From Numida meleagris (taxonomy: Eukaryota; Chordata; Aves; Galliformes; Numididae), in NCBI RefSeq assembly GCF_002078875.1, contig NC_034413.1, positions 60,632,433 to 60,696,432 on the forward strand: 64,000 nt of DNA, written 5' to 3'. Below the pieces are notes generated by a model that saw nothing but the letters and a program-made list of their open reading frames with translations, was not told the DNA's origin and made no database searches. Positions 10,568 through 23,204 of this stretch are shown piece after piece; positions within the stretch are counted from its first letter, which is position 1, and each line of letters starts with the position of its first letter. The translations under genes were made by a program, and so were the position numbers.

Positions 10568-13500
10568 GTGAGCTTGGGGTGGGCGCGGTGGGGCGGGGGG
10601 CGGCAGGTGCCAGGTGCCGGGCTCCGGCTGGGCGCGGGGCCGGACCCAGCGGGGCTCACGCGGCCCGGGGCGTCCCCGTCCCAGGCTTGGAGGGGGTAGG
10701 GCCCTACCCGGGCGGCTCTGCCTGCAGCCGGGGCAGTCCCTGCGCGCAGGTCTCGAGCTCTGCCCTCTCGCGCTTCGTTTTCAAAGGTTACGGGAGGCGT
10801 TCGTCGCGTCCCCTCCTTGAGTACATAACCGCTGCCTGGAAAGCTGTGTGCTCGCGGTCCCGGGGTAGCTAGGAGACGGCTGCCCTGGGGATGATGGCTC
10901 GGGCACGGCGTGCTGCCGGCCCCTCGCGGCTCGTAGCGCTGCCCCGTTCGCTCACGCGTTCCCCGTGGGGCCGCACGCCGGGAGCGAAGTGCCACGCGCG
11001 GGTAGCAGCGCTGCCGCTGCGACGTGCCCTCCTTCTGAAACCACGCCGGGTGCTTCCCACCCTTCCCGCTTTTCGCTGACTGCGGTAACTTGATGATTTG
11101 TTCTGAAATCTGTTTTGAAATCTCCCTTCCTTTCCAACGAATGAGACATAAGAACTGGCGCACTCATCGCCGCTGCACGCACGGAGATCGCTCTGACACC
11201 TGAAGATTTTGTTAACAAATGAGTAAAGGGGAGCGCAGCTGCTGGCTACCAGCGAAGCTCAGAAGTCGGCTTATGGGCACTGAAATCAGTAGCTCGGTTT
11301 TCTAAAGTCTGAACCGCCCACTGGGCGTAGTTTAAAGCAAATATCTCCCCTGAGTCCTGACGAGAAGCTCTGGAACTCTGCTATGCTTGTCCCTATAAGC
11401 ACTGAGGGGGCTCTGCAGCACTGAGCTGCGGGCAGGGAGTGCTTCCTGGGCTCCCTGCGGTGGGGCTGCTCCCCAGCAGCGCTCTGTGCCTGGGGTCCTG
11501 GGCTCAAACCCACGTGCGCTGCGGCAGCGAGTAAAGAATTCCCCCTAACTTCTAATAGCCCCCTCCCGGACCTGCTCCAACAGGTCTGCGCCCTTGTGCT
11601 GGGAGCCTCAGAGCTGAACGCGGGGCTCCAGGTGGGGCCTCATGAGAGGCAAGCAGAAAGGGACAATCACCTCCCAGGCACTTTCAAGAACTGCTTATTG
11701 CTTTTCTGAAAGTATTTAACTGAAGTTTTTTTCCTTTGAAGTATAACACATCTCATCCAATCTCCTCTCCTTTAGTATCAGTGCTTTCCACATTTTCATG
11801 GAAGGGTCTGGGTTGAAAAGGAACGTAGTGATCATGTAGTTTCAACCTCCCTGCTGTGTGCAGGGTTGCCAACTGCTAGACCAGGCTTCCCAGAGCCCCC
11901 GTATCGTATCGTACCTTTTATCTGAAAGGTGTTCATGTTTATGCCAAATATGGAGAAAACAATCCTGACTCTTGATTCTGCTGATTTACAGAGTGGTCTG
12001 ATCAGGGGAATGGCAGGTGATAACACCAGCAAAAAAAATGCTATAGTATAACAGTCTCCAACTGAAACGATATTCAGAGCATGTCTAGGGTTAGAAGACT
12101 CCTGAAAAGCCCGCAAATAATCCAGTTTGTTTTTATTTTTAGATGACTTTAAGCCTGCGTCTATTGATACCGCTTGTGAAGGAGACCTTGAAGTTGGCAA
12201 AGGTGAACAGGTGACAATAACACTGCCAAATATTGAGGTGAGCTGGTTGGCTGAAGAGTGGCAGCATGTGGGATGGTATATTTTGCTGTCATAGAACCAC
12301 AGAATGTTTTGGGTTGGAAAGGACTTAAAGCCCATCCAGTTCCACCCCCTTGCTGGGGGGTCACCAACCACTAGATTAGGCTGCCTGGTGTCCTGACCAG
12401 CCTTGCCTTGATCACCCCATAATGATATCTTATGGCTTATTGTCGCAAGAATATGGTGAATATAGGAGGATACAAAGTTTTAATGCTGTTTCAGAGCTGC
12501 CTGTGTAATTTTTAGAGTTTAAAAACAATTGCTCTATTGTGTAAAATTGCAGAGGACCTAAAGGTTAAACAGCTGTGCTGTGGCTTTAAGTGTATTCACT
12601 GAATTGGAAATAAGTTGTAGGATGACCCTGAAGTGTTGCGTATGCTGAAAAGCTTTATGTGGATGTTGGCAGTGCAGGTTTCCCCTTGGTATTTACTGCT
12701 GTAGCACAGTTCTAAAGCAGGAAAGACTGGAAAGGGAAAATTTACTACCTGCCATGCTTTACTGCCCTGCTTATTGGTTAACTGAAATCCTTTTTGGTAA
12801 AAGGAGTCCTACAGTAAGTATGCTGTGAGCTGGAAATAAGTTTGAAACTGATTAAATGCTAAAGATGAAATCCCCTTCCAGTTGGTCACCAGCTGCTTTG
12901 AGTCATGTTTAAGATGAGTCTAATTTGAAATAACCAATAGCATTTCTCAAAGCTTGTAATGAATGATTGCTTGTAATGAATTTGTTGTCACTGTGATGGA
13001 TTGTTTTCTTTTTATAAGAAGAAAAAGTACTACATAGTAACAGTTGTTGGACTCTTCTGATTTGCCAGGGCTCAACTCCACCAGTGACAGTGTTCAAGGG
13101 CTCCAAGAAGCCTTACCTAAAGGAATGTATCTTAATTATCAATCACGACACTGGAGAATGTCGCCTGGAGAAACTCAGTAGCAACATCACTGTGAAGAAA
13201 ATCAGGTGGGTGATTTACGAGAGGAACAGCTGTCTTCTACTCATTAAGAAAATCGATTTGTTACTAAGTAGAAATTGATATACCCTTCTGCCCATTACTA
13301 TTTTTATCAAAACATTGTATTTAGAAAGTCCCTGAGATCCTTCAAAAGAGTGGAAAGCCTGGCTTTGCATTGTACCTTTTGAGTGCTGACCAGCAGAAGA
13401 CATGGGAAAGCTGTTTTTCCTCTGTTTTCTTTTAAAAAAAAAGTGGCATGCTGTTAAGAGATGGTAACTATTATCTAATGAATACAGAGGAGAGAAAAAT

Positions 13501-16500
13501 CTCTTTGTTAGTTTGCATAATGTCTTCTGACTTCTAAATGAGAAAATAGAACAGAGGTTTTTTTTTTTTTGGTCTGGTTTCAGTAGTAGCAGTGACTTGT
13601 TTTTTCCCATACCAAGTTTGTGATTTATTTTTCTACCGGTGAATTTTCAGAACTTGCTTGCAGCAGTTATTAGTGAGTGATCCTGGGTAGCCAGGTATTA
13701 TAACAAATCAGCTACCAAAGAATTCAAAAGTTACTGGCACTGTATTTAAAAAATAAATCCATATTTGGTTATATGCCAATAAAATTAATGTACCTATAAA
13801 TATAACTGCTTTTTAGGAAGGTATAGCAAATAATTCTGTAACTTGATATACAGCATCGCCCATGTTCCTGCTTTTTTCCTTATATCCTGTCTTCTAGAGT
13901 AATGACAGTTTGTTTTTGTTTTTAAACAGAGCTGAAGGAAGCAGTAAGGTCCAGTCTCGTATAGAACAGCAACAGCAGCAAATCCGAAACTCGACTAAGA
14001 CTCCAAACAACATTAAAAATTCCCCACCAAAAGACAAGATGTTTCCATCTTCTCCTATGGATGATATTGAACGAGGTAAACTCCACTGCTACATCAGTTT
14101 TAGGAACTTTGCTCTTAACACTAGCAGTTTTCAAGAGCAGAGTGTTTTTCAGTCTGAGATTCACTCCAGATGCTAATTGTGTAAAGCACTTAGCCCTCAT
14201 ACTTCGGTTCAAGTGGCAGCAAAGCAGTGTTTGAAACTTAACCTTAAAAATCAAGTGGATCATTAGGCTTAATGCCACAGGTGATACTGTTTTTACTGAT
14301 TTTTGTTTTTTTCTCCTACTGCTTCTTTAATCAAGCAGAAAGTAGATTGTATTGTGGTACTGAAACCAGCATAGTTGTTCCCATTTTGACACAGCTTCTT
14401 ATTTTGTTTCTCTGTGTTCAGCAAACATATAGGTTACAACTCAATTTTTTGAAATCCCAGATGAGACTTGTGAAAGATGACATTCAAGTGGGGGGGGGGA
14501 GGGGGAAGCAAGTGCCTGCACAAATAACCTCTTGAACAGTGCTATGTGCTGTGTTGTTGAGACACTGATTTAGTGAGACATGTATTTTGTGTAGTAGCAG
14601 GCCTTATTAGCTTTTGGAGGGCAGGGAAAATGGCAGGTGGTGATTGCTTGCTACAGAAATACTGACAGGTGACAGTTTCAGTCAGAATTGATGTCTATCT
14701 CCAAAGATGTTCTGAATTCCTTCAAATGGGTTTTACATGTGTGTCACTATAAAGATGTTTTTATTTGGGGATTAAACTCTGACCAGAACTTTTTATACTG
14801 GAGAACAGTACTAGAATAGAGCTAGAGTTGCAAAGATGAAGGAGAACTTGAGTGTGTCAAATGAAATAATGCTTTTTCTTGGTTCTGTTGTTTTGGGGGA
14901 GTGGGAGTGTTGAACATATTGCAAGACACCAAAGTGGATGCCAAAATACATCAAACTCTTTTGTACTGCCAGTCCAATTTTGAATAGTACTGAAGAATGC
15001 AGGGTAATTGAGAAACAGGGCTGGAAGGGACCTCTTAAAGGTCATCTACTCCATCCTTCTGTCCTAAAGTTGGGTTTCTGGTGATTTTTTTACTGTGTTC
15101 TTCAAGCTCTCTGGTGATGGATTCTGAGTTCTCCCTGGCAGTTTATTCCAGGGTTTTTGTTTTCCTTATCATTTATATTCGTTGTGTAAGTATAGGATAG
15201 ATTACTCCACTGCTTTTAAGTAGCCCTTAATGTACTCAGTGCTCTGCCTTTCCCATTCTTTATCCAAAATGATGCCAGCTGGTTCAGTCTTTCATTAGAA
15301 GTTAAGTTTTCTAGATCACTAATTCATTGTCACTCTCCTCTAGCTATCTTCCAACTAGTTCAAAAGTTTCCTGAAGTGTGATTCCGAAAACCACTTACTG
15401 TTTCAGCTGAGGTTTTAGCCTTGCTGCTCTGAGCAAGAAGGCTGGCTTACTGGCACTGTTGTCATATGCAAAGACCAGATAGTATCTCATCTCAATGTAA
15501 TGCTTGTCACTTCTGCTGCAGCACGATACAGTAGAACTGTGTTTAGTGATCCACTGTAACAGGCTCTTCTGAAGTGTTGCCTGCTTAATCATTCTTCATC
15601 CTGTGCTTGTGTAACTGACTATTCCTGTTTAAGTACTCTACTTTGAACTTGTTACTGTCTTCATTTTCTGGGACAGGTGGAAGATTACATGTCTCCTCCA
15701 GTATATGCATAGCCCTTCTTTCTTTGTCTGAAAATAATTAATTTTTTAATGAAATTCAACTGTTTCACAATTAAAGGCAAAGTTCTCATACATCAGTTTT
15801 TGGTACTGTTAGCTTAAATTCTTAGTAGTCATGGGTGAGAGCAGGGTGGAAGAGATGTTAAGTGCATAGGGCTTGAGTGCTACACACTGATTAGCTTACA
15901 GCCTCAGATGGGTGGTAGATCAGTTCATTGTTCCTTTAGCCTTTCTTCTCTAGAATTATTTTGAAGTATATTCTTGATCTTTCTGCTAGCTACATTCTAA
16001 TTTTTGCCTTAGCTTTTCTGGCTTCTTTTCTGTGCTGATGTTGTGCATACTTGCCCTTTGCTGCAAGATGCTTCCAATTTCTTTACCTCTTTTTTTCCTT
16101 ATGTTTGAGTCAGCCAACGTGGTCTTTTACTGTACTTTCTGTTCTTCCTTGGCGTTGAGTTAGTTTGTCCTTGTAGTCATAGCCAGGCTATTGCAGGAAC
16201 TGCCAGTTTTCCTGAGTGCCTTTCTTACTTTAGACTGGCCTTTGATAAGGCTGACTGGCCTAAACACCTTTTCCTTTAGACTGACCTTTGAAAATGCAGA
16301 ATTGGAAGCATTCGTGGAAATTTGTGTATAAGCTTATTCTTTTGTTCTCCCTTCTTGATTTGATTAAGTCCTGAACAATCTTTCTTCTTGATCGCTTTCA
16401 TCTTCAACATGTTCATCCATATTTGATGTATTTGAAGTAAGATGAGCTCCCTTCCTACATGCCTTTCGTGTCTACTATATCAAAGCTGTTCCTGACATAC

Positions 16501-19500
16501 TCTAAGTGTTTGTAAGACCATCATAGCAAATGGCTGGATAGTTACAACCTTGTGTGATGATAAACTTCTGCCCTCCGAATTACTCCTCAAGTTGATGTAT
16601 AAGATCTCCATCCAGTGTGGTTCAGTAGTCTGTTTCAGACTTCTCACTTCAGCAGCACCCCTATTTTGCATAATTACCATACGTCCCCTGCGCTGAACTT
16701 TAGCTATTACATATCAAAAATACAAACTGTGCAACACAACCTATCCCGTCATACCATTCTAAATATTGTTATATTCAGGTGAGTTATTTTGCCAAGAATA
16801 CAAGACTTGCGTGTTAACTTCACGTATTTCTTGTCTCCCTCTTGTTGCTCTAGCTTTTTTGCCAAGTCTGTAAAGAGAACAAGGATTTGGTGAAATGATC
16901 CTAATGTGAAACTGCAGATGGTTCCTTTGGATGTTTTGTATGCTTAGCTTAATTTTGATCAAAATGTCACATCCGTGTGTGTTGATGGCAATGCTGAGCT
17001 GTGGGAAGGTATTTTGGGTGCAGTTACTGACATCTTGCTGCTAACTTACTTATGTGATTCTAACTGCAGTTTTTAATCAGGGAAAGGAGTCTTTAGAGAG
17101 CTAGGGAAAATACAGAAGACTTGCTAGTTGCAGAAATTAAAGGCTATGCGGGATGCGCTACCCTGTGGAATGTGGGGTTAGCATTTGGGTTCACAGTTAC
17201 CCTTGTTCTAACGCTTGACTTGAAAGGGGAAAAATTGCCCAAGCTTTGGGAGAAGAGAACCACATGACAAACTAGATGTTTGCTTGTATCCTTTTCTTTG
17301 TTCTGAGTGTTCCTGATTTTTTTTTTCCTCCCAAGTTGCAGTAATGTATTGATTCACATACCTGATTTTTTTGGATCATTTTCTTTGTCCTTCTTATACA
17401 TCAACTATGATAATGCTAACTGAGAAACAAATCATTGTTTCCAGAACTAAAAGCAGAAGCCAGCATCATGGATCAGCTGAGTAGTTCTGACAGTTCATCT
17501 GACTCCAAAAGTTCTTCATCCTCTTCATCAAGTAGTGAAAATAGTTCCAGTGACTCTGAAGATGAAGAAGCAAGGCCCTCTCTTCCTATGTCAATGCCAT
17601 ATCTGCAGCCACAGCCTACTATGTCTGCCATACCACATCAGGCTGTGCCTGACAAAGATGCCAGTCATAACAGATCCCAGGAGAACAGTGGTCATATGAT
17701 GAATACACTACGTAAGTACAAAGACTGTTCTTTTCTTAGTACGCAATTCCAGACATCAAGATTCTGAAAGGAAACCATATTGTTTAAGTATGTCTCTGTT
17801 TTAATTAAAACTGTGGGAAGCAATGCTAAGGTTTGATTGTTCAGCCGAGGTCTGAATTAGACAGTAGGCTAGAAGGCTTTTGGTCCCAAGAGATACTAAA
17901 TCAAAGCTGGTGCAGTTCTAAGCTGTCTTGGCTTCCTCCCAGTTATATACATTGAGACTGCAGAACAGTAATTTTGTAATGAAAATACTTGAACTTACAG
18001 GGTACTCCCAAAACCTATCATTTCTTGGCTAGAACTATGGGAAAGATACCACACCAAACGATACTGTGAATTACAGAAAAGATGGTATATTCTTAGCTAC
18101 TTCAGTTACTATTATTCATGGCACTGTTCCAACTGGACAGCATGGCAAAACTCTTTTGCATAGAAGGAAGGCGGTTGCTTATTTTCAGGTGATACTATCT
18201 TATTCCACCAATTCAACCAACTAAAAATGTAGTTTCAAAAGTAGCTGCTGCTATGTTCAAGAAGTGGTTGCTGCACAGCTTGGGAATATGTTGCTGAGTA
18301 TAGTCCAAAAAGGAGAGCTTGGACAGAAGAGGAAAAAAATCACTAGGTGTAGTTTCAAGTTTGCTACCTAAGTAAGCAGGAGTATTCAGATGTAGACATT
18401 GTAAGTATTCAGCTGTTTGAAAACGAGTATGTTTTTAATTAAGTGTTTAACCACAGGCTCACAATATGAAGAGATTCCTGTAAAACTCTACTCTACTGCC
18501 TGAGATCTTTAAGGCATATCATTCATATGTAAACCGGTTATATTGAAATTTTAGACTCTGGCAGGTATACTTTTATTTCAGCACTTAATAGATAACATGA
18601 ACAGGTTTGGTGGTTGGTTGTTTTTCAGTGTTGTTTCTTTTGTAGCAAGTATTTAAATACTTAAATGTCTGTGGTTAATTACGTACTGTGTTATCAGAGA
18701 TAAGATCAGATGGAAGAGTCTTGTGACTTCATGTGCCAAGAACTAAATGCTGTCTTCATTTTACTGTCAGTGTAGAGAACAATGTCTTCATGTTTGTAAT
18801 TTGTGTGACTTCAAAATGTGCCATTTACTTCAACCCTTATTCACAAATGAGATTTAACTGTTCTTCGTGCTTTATTTAAAGCTGCTATGAAAATGAGATG
18901 AAGCTCTTCCTCCTGTGACAGAATCCCAGCTGGGAAAACTTCCACTGAGAAATAACTTAAGAGTACAGGTGGCCAACTCTACTAGTTCCAACAGTCGTAG
19001 CGAGAAAATGCTGCTTGAAACTTGACAACATCAAAGCCATCACAGAGGAAGTTGATGGCTTAGTTCTTGAGATCTATGTAGACAGGTGAAACCTTCTGTT
19101 TGTAGCATCAAGCCTTGGGCTTAACTAGCTTGCATAGCTATTTAGCTTAATTCTAAATTGGAGACACCTGGCTTTGACAGAAGGCTTTCTTGGAGATGAG
19201 GAATTGGCTGGATGGTTACAGTCAAAGAGTTGTGGCCAGCAGCTCTATGTTCAAGTGGAGACCAGTGACAAGTGATATTCCTCAGGGGCTGATATTGAGA
19301 CTGATGCTGTTTAATGTATTTGTCAGTGTCACGGTCAGTGGGATCGAGTGCACCCTCAGCAAGTCTGTCCATGATGCCAAGCCATGTGGTGCACTCAACA
19401 CCCTGAAGAGAAGGGATGCCATCCAGAATGAGCTTGACAGGCTTGTGTGGTGGGCTCGTGCAAACCTCACGAAGTTCTGCAAGGTTCTGCATGTTGATCA

Positions 19501-22500
19501 GTATAACCCCAAGCACAAACACAGGCTAGGTGGAGAATGGATTGAAAGCAGCCCTGAGGACAAGTACTTGAGGACATTAGAATCATGTTAGAATATCCTG
19601 ATTTAGGACTAAATGATCCTTATAGATGCCAACTTCTGGTTTCAGATAAGACCACACAAAAATCAGGCCGTATGTCTGAGAGTGCTGCCCAGGTGCTTCT
19701 TGAACTCTGTCAAGTCCAGTGCCATGACTGCTTCCCTGGGGAGACTGCTGCAGTGTCTGAACACCCTCGTGGTGAAGAACTTTTCCTGATATCTAACCTG
19801 AATGTCCCCTGTTGCCACTTCATGCTGTTCCCTTGGGTTCTATTGCTGCTCATGAGAAAGAGATCAGTGCCTGCCCTTCCTCTCCCACTCATGAGGAAGC
19901 TGTAGGCTGTGATGAGGTGTCCCCTCAGTCTGCTCTTTTCTAGGCTGAACAGGTTGCCCAGGGAAGCTTTGGATGTTCTATCCCTGGAGGTATTTGAGGC
20001 CAGGCTGGATGGGGATTTGGGCAATATGATCTGGTGGGTGGCAACCATGCCCACTGCAGAGGGATTGGAACTGCATGATCTTTAAACTCCTTTCCAGCCC
20101 AATTCTGTGAGGAGCCCCGTTCTATTTACTGCTTATTCTATACCTAACTTGAGTACTGTTGACATTTTAAATACACTTCAACTAGACAAAGATTTAAAAA
20201 GTCATTTTGAAGGAGAATGTTTTCCCCACCTCCCTTGGTGAGGAAATCTCTCAAGAGAGGCTAAATAACAGTGAGACTTGGAAACACTAAATGGATAGCA
20301 CATGGTTCTAGCTTGAATGACAGGATTTCTCTGCTGGGGTCCTGTACAGTCATTTCTTCCATCTCAAATGTTTTTCAAAAATAAAACACTGAAGCAACAA
20401 ATGTCAGCACAAACAAACAGTTTGCTTGTCTAATCCTGTTTTGAGGTTTGACCACGTATGTGCGTGACTAGCTTTGTGCACCTCTGCAGGATCAAGGCCA
20501 GACTGGGTTATTAGTGAAGTTTTCCTTTGGCTTGCTGTATGTCCAGGCAGAAGTTTGGGGAAAGGGTTAGAGAGAGGTTTCATCTTAGGTGTATACATCA
20601 TACAGTTGAGGTTTTGTGGAACTTGGAAGACACAGGAGCATGGTAACAAAATACTTCTGTCAGATATAAATAATTTCCCTTCCTTCTCAGGAATCCAGGG
20701 CTCAGAGCTGCCTCTTACCCTCAGCAGCAAGGCCCACCCCTGAAATCCTGCTTCTTTCTCCCTTCAGAAGCTGATCTAAGCTCACAACTTGCCTTATAAC
20801 AAAGCTTGTAAATGGTGATGCTAGTTAATCTCTTTACAAATATTTGAACATATGTTGCTTTATGTTTACTTGTAAACAAAAATTATGCTAAATGAAGTCT
20901 AATTTCCTAGGAGAAATCAGTACACTGACTATACTGGGGTAGTGTCTCATGTACACAACTTTCAACACAACTTCAGTTCTCTTGATTCTTGTTGGTGCTG
21001 GTACAGCAGCTAGTTATGAAATACTTTTCCATTGTATTTGTTTGGTGTTGGTGTACCAACTAAGATCTGTGAAACACTGATCACTCTTTTGAGTTTCCCT
21101 GTCCCAAATAACTTCTTGCATGAACTCAAGTGTATTATAGCCACAGATTTGAAAGTTCAGGAAACGTCGTAGTTTGCAGGGTAATCTATTTTGTGCCTTA
21201 ACATTAGCACTAAGCATTGGCACTGTGGAAGACTGAATTCCCATTTTCTCCCCCGCTTTATTACTATATGCAAAGTACAGTTGAGTGTAGATGCTTCTTC
21301 AGAGTCCTGATTAAATGAAGCTTCTGTTCTTGCACCAAGCCTGTCCAAAAACTACTACCTCTAGTCTCTGCTGTTTTGCCATCTTTCTGAAGGTGTTCGC
21401 TTTTTTTTAGAGGTAGAATTAGAAAAATGGGCCGGAAAGTTTTCCTTGAAATAAATCCAAATATATTATTTCTGACTCTGGAACTTGGAGTCCTTGCTTT
21501 TCCCATCTGCTGGTTTTCACAAGCGTTGGTATTTCTGGCTGGGTTTATTCATTTTGTGTAATTTCTATTAACTGTGTTGAAATAACTTCTGAAGGCTTCA
21601 GAATCATTACTTGGAAGGTTATCTTCTTGTTCTTACAGCAGCCATCTCTCAAAGTAGGTAGTGCATAATAGGATTAGAATTTCCAAGAACTCTTTGATTG
21701 TTTTCCTTTGAGTGATAAATGCTTGAGTTTAATTTGCTAATGCTATTCTCTGCCTTGAAATATTGTTTCTCAGGCTAATATATTGTCCAGAATAACTTCT
21801 GAGAAATTACTTTTTTCTTTCAAAATTGCTTTTTCTAAACATCATAAATGATATGGCTGTAGATGTTCTCTTTAGAATTGGGGGAAAAAATTACTACAAT
21901 AGTACTTTAAAGATTGTTGGAAAGATTCATCTTCACTATTCTTGTCTTGTATAAACAGTATTTTCTGCTTTGTTGCAGAGAATCATGTACCACGCTTTCT
22001 AAGGATTAGTGATGACATAGTGGAAAACAAAGGAAGGCTACTTGCAGCCATGTTAAAGACTTTAGTGTTCTAGCAGAAATGATATGCCTGGTAACAAAAC
22101 ATACGATCTGAGTGTCTTGCTGGTTTTACCCTGTTGATGTTACTCTTATCCATCTGCAAAAGTGATCTCTGAAGGGTGAAAGAACATGTGAAAATACTGT
22201 GTGTACTGAGTTTCAGTAATTTTATGTGCTTTTTAGTTTCTGAACAATGTGAGAGATGCATTTTTAATTTTTTAATGGCTGTTTGGCAAGAGATGTGAAG
22301 AAGATCATACTAGCTGGAAGAAATTCTTAATTAAAAAAAAATGGGGTGCTGCTGATATGGTATAGATTCTTTATAACATACTCCTGTATTTGTTAGTTTT
22401 CTCTGGTCCTTAAAGATTCCTTCCCTCCTATCCCATAATCTTACGGACATTCATTGCAAGCACAATGTAGTCTCTGTTCTTAATTTCCCATTTTGAAATA

Positions 22501-23083
22501 CATATATAGCTTCCAAATTAAAGTGCTGTGTGAAATTGCTTTTGATGTTTTGTTTGTTCACTTGTTCCAAAACCTGTTTGAAATAGTAGGTCACTGATAC
22601 ATCTTTAAAAGGTACATCAAAGAACTGCTCCTGATTGAGACATGGCTTTGTTTTCAAGCACAGCTGAGTGCATTCAAATGTTTATTGAAAAGAAGAAAAA
22701 ACCCTACAACTTGTTTTTCACAAAACTGCATTTGCTAGCAGTTTTCCCTTTTATGAAGCATGAAGATGAGGGTGGCAATGATAGTTAGGTGTCAGCTGTT
22801 GTGATCTTGTAATAGTAAATGCTTTTGTGACTAATAAGCTAATGGCTCTCCTGCTAAGATTTTTAAATCGCAGAAATGTGATCTCTGCGGTTCTGTCACA
22901 GAAGAGTTGGCTTCTATGTTCATGTAGAAACTAATATCAAGTGGGTTGTAAGCCTTAAATTGGGAAAGGGGAAAATCCTGAAAGAAGAAAAATATTTCCT
23001 TGAAAATGACTAACATGATGACTCTCTCTCTTTTAGGAAATGACTTGCAGCTGAGTGAATCTGGAAGCGATAGTGATGACTGA
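10465..23083 (+). CDS. EAF2: EAF2, ELL-associated factor 2, complete coding region
   Basis: EAF2 binds ELL-family RNA polymerase II elongation factors in the nucleus and stimulates elongation; it is also described as a growth suppressor (ELL-associated factor family). Six exons join in frame: 10465-10567, 12143-12237, 13069-13205, 13930-14075, 17445-17711 and 23037-23083, giving 264 residues (human 260). Residues about 15-112 form the EAF N-terminal domain, with [38 protein letters not shown] and [17 protein letters not shown]5 run lies at 125-129, ELKAEAS near 161, a Ser/Asp/Glu-rich tract at about 173-202, and the conserved tail [14 protein letters not shown] ends the protein. The [20 protein letters not shown] block and the QQQQQ run favour EAF2 over its paralogue EAF1. 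The start has an excellent Kozak context (GCCGCCATGA) and sits 21 bases after a two-codon upstream ORF stops. The gene is intact, with no frameshift. Confidence 0.97.
11535..11690 (-). mobile_element. CR1 LINE fragment, antisense, in EAF2 intron 1
   Basis: The stretch matches the complement of the CR1 3' region as I know it (CCAGGTGGGGCCTCATGAGA, ACAATCACCTCCCAGGCA). It is diverged and internally shortened. Confidence 0.6.
11790..11910 (-). mobile_element. CR1 LINE 3' fragment, antisense, in EAF2 intron 1
   Basis: Resembles the antisense CR1 3' end: a GGTCTGGGTTGAAAAGG-like start, then TTTCAACCTCCCTGC and CAGGGTTGCCAACTGCTAGA. Strongly diverged and truncated. Confidence 0.6.
12143..12237 (+). 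CDS. EAF2: EAF2 coding exon 2
   Basis: The acceptor is TTTATTTTTAG and the donor is GTGAGC. Encodes [18 protein letters not shown] and the TITLPNIE strand of the EAF domain. Ends on a complete codon. Confidence 0.96.
12290..12423 (-). mobile_element. CR1 LINE 3' end, antisense, in EAF2 intron 2
   Basis: Starts with CATAGAACCACAGAATG, the complement of the avian CR1 tail, then GGGTTGGAAAGGACTTAAAG and the usual CACCAACCACTAGA stretch. 5'-truncated. It sits 52 bases after an EAF2 donor site. Confidence 0.85.
13069..13205 (+). CDS. EAF2: EAF2 coding exon 3
   Basis: The acceptor is GATTTGCCAG and the donor is GTGGGT. Encodes [18 protein letters not shown] and then [16 protein letters not shown], the core of the EAF domain and nearly identical to human EAF2. 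Exit phase is 2. Confidence 0.96.
13930..14075 (+). CDS. EAF2: EAF2 coding exon 4
   Basis: The acceptor is TTTTTAAACAG and the donor is GTAAAC. Encodes [18 protein letters not shown], a basic/polar linker and PMDDIER. The linker is less conserved with human than the flanking exons. Confidence 0.95.
15005..15260 (-). mobile_element. Old CR1 LINE fragment, antisense, in EAF2 intron 4
   Basis: GGGCTGGAAGGGACCTCTTA followed by GGTCATCTACTCCATCC is the diverged complement of a CR1 3' end. The rest, with CTCCCTGGCAGTTTATTCCAGG, also fits older CR1 subfamilies. The right edge is uncertain. Confidence 0.6.
17445..17711 (+). CDS. EAF2: EAF2 coding exon 5, Ser/acid-rich activation region
   Basis: The acceptor is TTGTTTCCAG and the donor is GTAAGT. 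Encodes [12 protein letters not shown], then a Ser/Asp/Lys/Glu tract that includes nine consecutive Ser, then a Pro/Gln/Met-rich stretch and [10 protein letters not shown]. The acidic Ser-rich part corresponds to the transactivation region described for EAF proteins. Confidence 0.96.
19150..19610 (+). mobile_element. CR1 LINE, sense, end of reverse-transcriptase ORF (dead)
   Basis: Conceptual translation on the plus strand recalls the C-terminal part of the CR1 ORF2 reverse transcriptase: [24 protein letters not shown], then IQNELDRL and [13 protein letters not shown]. Intact copies carry a catalytic FADD/YADD-type box after the CTLSK segment; here it reads SVHDA, so the two adjacent Asp residues are lost. 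About 133 codons happen to be open, but the copy is a truncated fossil in EAF2 intron 5. Confidence 0.85.
19660..19945 (-). mobile_element. CR1 LINE fragment, antisense, inside a sense CR1
   Basis: Complement-type CR1 sequence, such as GTGAAGAACTTTTCCTGATA, CCCTGTTGCCACTTCATGCT and CTCTTTTCTAGGCTGAACAGG. It lies between two sense CR1 segments and so looks like an insertion or inversion within or beside an older element. Confidence 0.7.
19945..20110 (+). mobile_element. CR1 LINE 3' end, sense
   Basis: CCCTGGAGGTATTTGAGGCC, AGGCTGGATGGGGATTTGGG, ATCTGGTGGGTGGC and the terminal CAATTCTGTGA match the sense CR1 3' end. It may be the tail of the element whose reverse-transcriptase part is at 19150-19610. 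Confidence 0.8.
23037..23083 (+). CDS. EAF2: EAF2 coding exon 6 (terminal)
   Basis: The acceptor CTCTCTTTTAG opens the exon. It completes the Arg codon and encodes [14 protein letters not shown] and a TGA stop (23081-23083), the tail shared by EAF1 and EAF2. Confidence 0.97.
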
Positions 23084-23198
23084 ACAAATCTTTGGCCTTA
23101 AATGTATCACCTTTTTTTTTTTGCTAAATATGTCTTAGCATCTGTTTTGCACTAAGATTAGATTACCAGAGACTGGAATGAATGTCCTTGATTTTAAT

Positions 23199-23204
23199 AA
23201 TAAA
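23199..23204 (+). terminator. Proximal polyadenylation signal of EAF2
   Basis: Canonical AATAAA about 115 bases after the EAF2 stop codon. Confidence 0.7.

Larger units (their letters stand above)
9500..11100. other. CpG island
   Basis: CpG dinucleotides and GC content rise abruptly against AT-rich flanks. The island covers IQCB1 coding exon 1, the shared promoter, EAF2 exon 1 and the start of EAF2 intron 1. Long open frames on both strands here (up to about 310 codons) come from the lack of AT-rich stop codons and are not genes. Edges are judged by eye. Confidence 0.85.

Noticed and set aside
10069..10872. 267-codon plus-strand open frame
   Set aside because: It contains EAF2 exon 1 in frame, but the rest is promoter and intron 1. 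It is open only because the CpG island lacks AT-rich stop codons.
10225..11163. 312-codon minus-strand open frame, the longest in the window
   Set aside because: It lies across the CpG island, antisense to EAF2 exon 1 and intron 1, is Arg/Pro/Gly/Ala-rich without motifs, and has no matching family.
13084..14176. Short plus-strand frames over EAF2 exons 3 and 4 running into introns
   Set aside because: They are real exons read through their donor sites; the intronic tails are not coding.
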